Below, one piece after another: positions 62,411 through 64,000 of a stretch of DNA of 64,000 nucleotides. Position 1 is the first letter of the stretch. Each line of letters starts with the position of its first letter. Where the stretch lies: NCBI RefSeq assembly GCF_963678635.1, contig NC_087062.1, positions 64,577,253 through 64,641,252 on the forward strand, given 5' to 3'. The notes beneath the pieces are model-generated. The model was not told where the DNA came from. It did not search any database and saw nothing but the letters and a program-made list of their open reading frames with translations. This DNA is from Symsagittifera roscoffensis (lineage: Eukaryota; Xenacoelomorpha; Acoela; Convolutidae). The position numbers were made by a program, and so were the translations under genes.

Positions 62411-64000
62411 TAAAAAGGGGTAGACCTCTAAAATTTGACTGCTCTCTGTGTTGCTAGTTTTTGATGAAACTGCAGAGATATGGTAAACTCCGTCATCGTC
62501 ATTGCCAACTCCGTTATCCTCATTACTAACAGTAGTTTGAATGAATGAGATTGAACAACGTACCTTCTCAAAGTTTTCGCTTCTGTCAACTTCAATTCTT
62601 TTGCGAAGGAAAGAGCAGGATTCTTCGTGCTCTCGGAGCAGAGTTTTCTTTTAGTTTTAGGGCATCCCGCCAATTAATTGCTCTCTTACTAGCCTTTTTT
62701 GCTCATCTTCTCGAAATATTCCTGCGTGGTTGTCGTTTAAACAAGTCAAGCTTGCTAGACGATTCAAAACGGTTTGAAAACCCAGAGCATCTTCAGTTTC
62801 TGATTTGGAAGTTCTTATTCGGCAATTCAAAAGCATATTCTCGGATTCAGTCAGGCCCTGCGTATCAATTTAGCAATTGCTCCAAAGCTTGTTGGAGGAA
62901 TGCTTCACAAAATGATCCTTGCGAGGTCATTTTGTGGAGTTTCATCAAGATTTGAATAGAAGTTGAGAGCTTTTCCATCTAAATGGAGATGTAAATTTTG
63001 AGCTTGCTGACTTTGTTCTTCTGGTATGCGTGACTTGCGCTGAGAAGTCCTTCGAATTGGTTCCAGTTTTCGCTAGGGTGTCCTTAGATTCTCTTCAGTG
63101 AAAATTGAGGTGGGTTTTGATCAGCCATTGATGGTATTTGATGCTAATGAGATTCAAGGGAAGATGTTTTCCCATGAAAACTGGAGTGGGTAATATTTCC
63201 TGTCAATTTGTTAACTTAGCTATTCTCGCAATTTGAAGAGTTTTTTTGGTGGTTTTTGAATGTTGGGAATGGTGTGGTGGTATAGGTTTGAGTCAGTTGG
63301 TGGTTATATAGGGCTTCTTAAAGTTTTTGTGATAATTTGTGAAGAAAGTGCAGAATGGTGATAAACTGGGGACAGCAAAGACGGCTGTACTGAAGTAGTT
63401 TTTAAATAAGATTCTGTATTTGGTCTCTTCAATTTTTCGATCAATTACTTGTAACTCTGCTATACGGCTGTTGATAGGAAAGCAGTTGCATTGGTAAAAT
63501 AGTTGGTCATATAACTACATTGGAATAATTGGTTAGTTAGTTGAAGAGCATCATCAACTTCGCAATGGCAGATGATAAGGTTTTGATCGCTCAGAGTTTT
63601 TGTTAGGAAGATGTGGTTTATTGCATTAGTGAGATCAAAATTGATGATTTCGAGGAGAATATGCGTAGAGTCAGCTATTGTGAGTAAATGACGAACTTAA
63701 GCGTCAAAGGAGCTATCGCTATCTCTGTGATAAATCAAATTTCCGGGTTTGGCAATTTTTGATATCAGAAATGTGGATAAGTCATAGATTGCTTGTTCCA
63801 TTCATTGTGAAATTTGATCCCAGCAAGTTCACGTTGTAGACTTATGATGTTTCGGTACTGAATCAAGAAGGGAAGCGGTTGTCCACGTGATATTGTTTTG
63901 AATATTTTAATGAGTCCATCGATGTTGTTGTAGTCTTTGCCTCTTGATAAATTTTTGATTTTTAATCGTGTAGTGTTTGCGAAAGTTGAGTTAAAGTCCG
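62411..64000. other. unassigned right end
   Basis: No feature recognised with confidence. A minus-strand stretch at 63,790-63,990 is open (GKDYNNIDGLIKIFKTISRG, LQRELAGIKFHNEWNKQS) and has a protein-like composition, but I do not recognise it; it may be part of another decayed element. Short open frames at 62.4-62.95 kb have no clear domain. Confidence 0.4.

Overview
This is eukaryotic, almost certainly metazoan, nuclear DNA. It holds one host gene, a Rab5 small GTPase split into five exons with GT-AG introns at positions typical of animal Rab5 genes (47.8-54.0 kb). Most of the rest is LTR retrotransposon sequence of several ages. I cannot name the species from the sequence; a repeat-rich invertebrate is the best reading. 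No bacterial-type gene organisation, CRISPR array or rRNA gene was seen.

Layout. (1) 1-1.6 kb, minus strand: decayed gag-protease of one Ty3/gypsy-like element, cut by the window edge. (2) 2.2-19.7 kb, plus strand: an old, heavily mutated giant LTR element. It has two LTR/leader remnants at its left end, a 36-bp minisatellite, gag, pol with deletions and a local inversion, and a train of accessory ORF remnants. (3) 19,669-43,607, minus strand: a young giant LTR retrotransposon of 23.9 kb, nested inside the 3' LTR of the old one. Its two 905-bp LTRs differ at 4 positions by my count. (4) 43.6-44.8 kb: the other half of the interrupted old LTR, then a broken duplicate of the 5' end of Rab5. (5) 44.8-47.75 kb: the tail ORFs of a second old copy and an old full-length LTR (908 bp) containing the empty insertion site. 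(6) 47.84-54.01 kb: the intact Rab5 gene, which starts 90 bp downstream of that LTR. (7) 54-64 kb: AT-rich intergenic DNA with dispersed and tandem repeats, a tRNA-Lys-like relic and a dead LINE reverse transcriptase.

The young element is the main interest. Read on the minus strand it has a 5' LTR and a 3.7-kb leader with a duplicated 14-bp minisatellite. Gag-protease follows (coiled coil, capsid, two CCHC knuckles, retropepsin). Pol is in the -1 frame (RT with YVDD, RNase H, integrase with HHCC, DDE and GPF). Beyond pol lies about 10 kb of accessory coding sequence: a macro domain of the OARD1/TARG1 type, a coiled-coil protein, an SGNH/GDSL-hydrolase-like domain, a second SGNH-like protein, and four large proteins I do not recognise. 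The same order of genes is traceable in the old copy, so the set is a stable property of the lineage. Single in-frame stop codons of all three kinds, plus a few frameshifts, cut these reading frames. There are more of them than the near-identical LTRs would predict, so either the copy was mobilised in trans while already defective, or some stops are recoded.

Order of events inferred: the old element inserted just upstream of Rab5; its tail, LTR and the first two Rab5 exons were duplicated in tandem; one Rab5 copy decayed; the young element then jumped into the LTR of the upstream copy. The intact Rab5 may now depend on an LTR-derived promoter.
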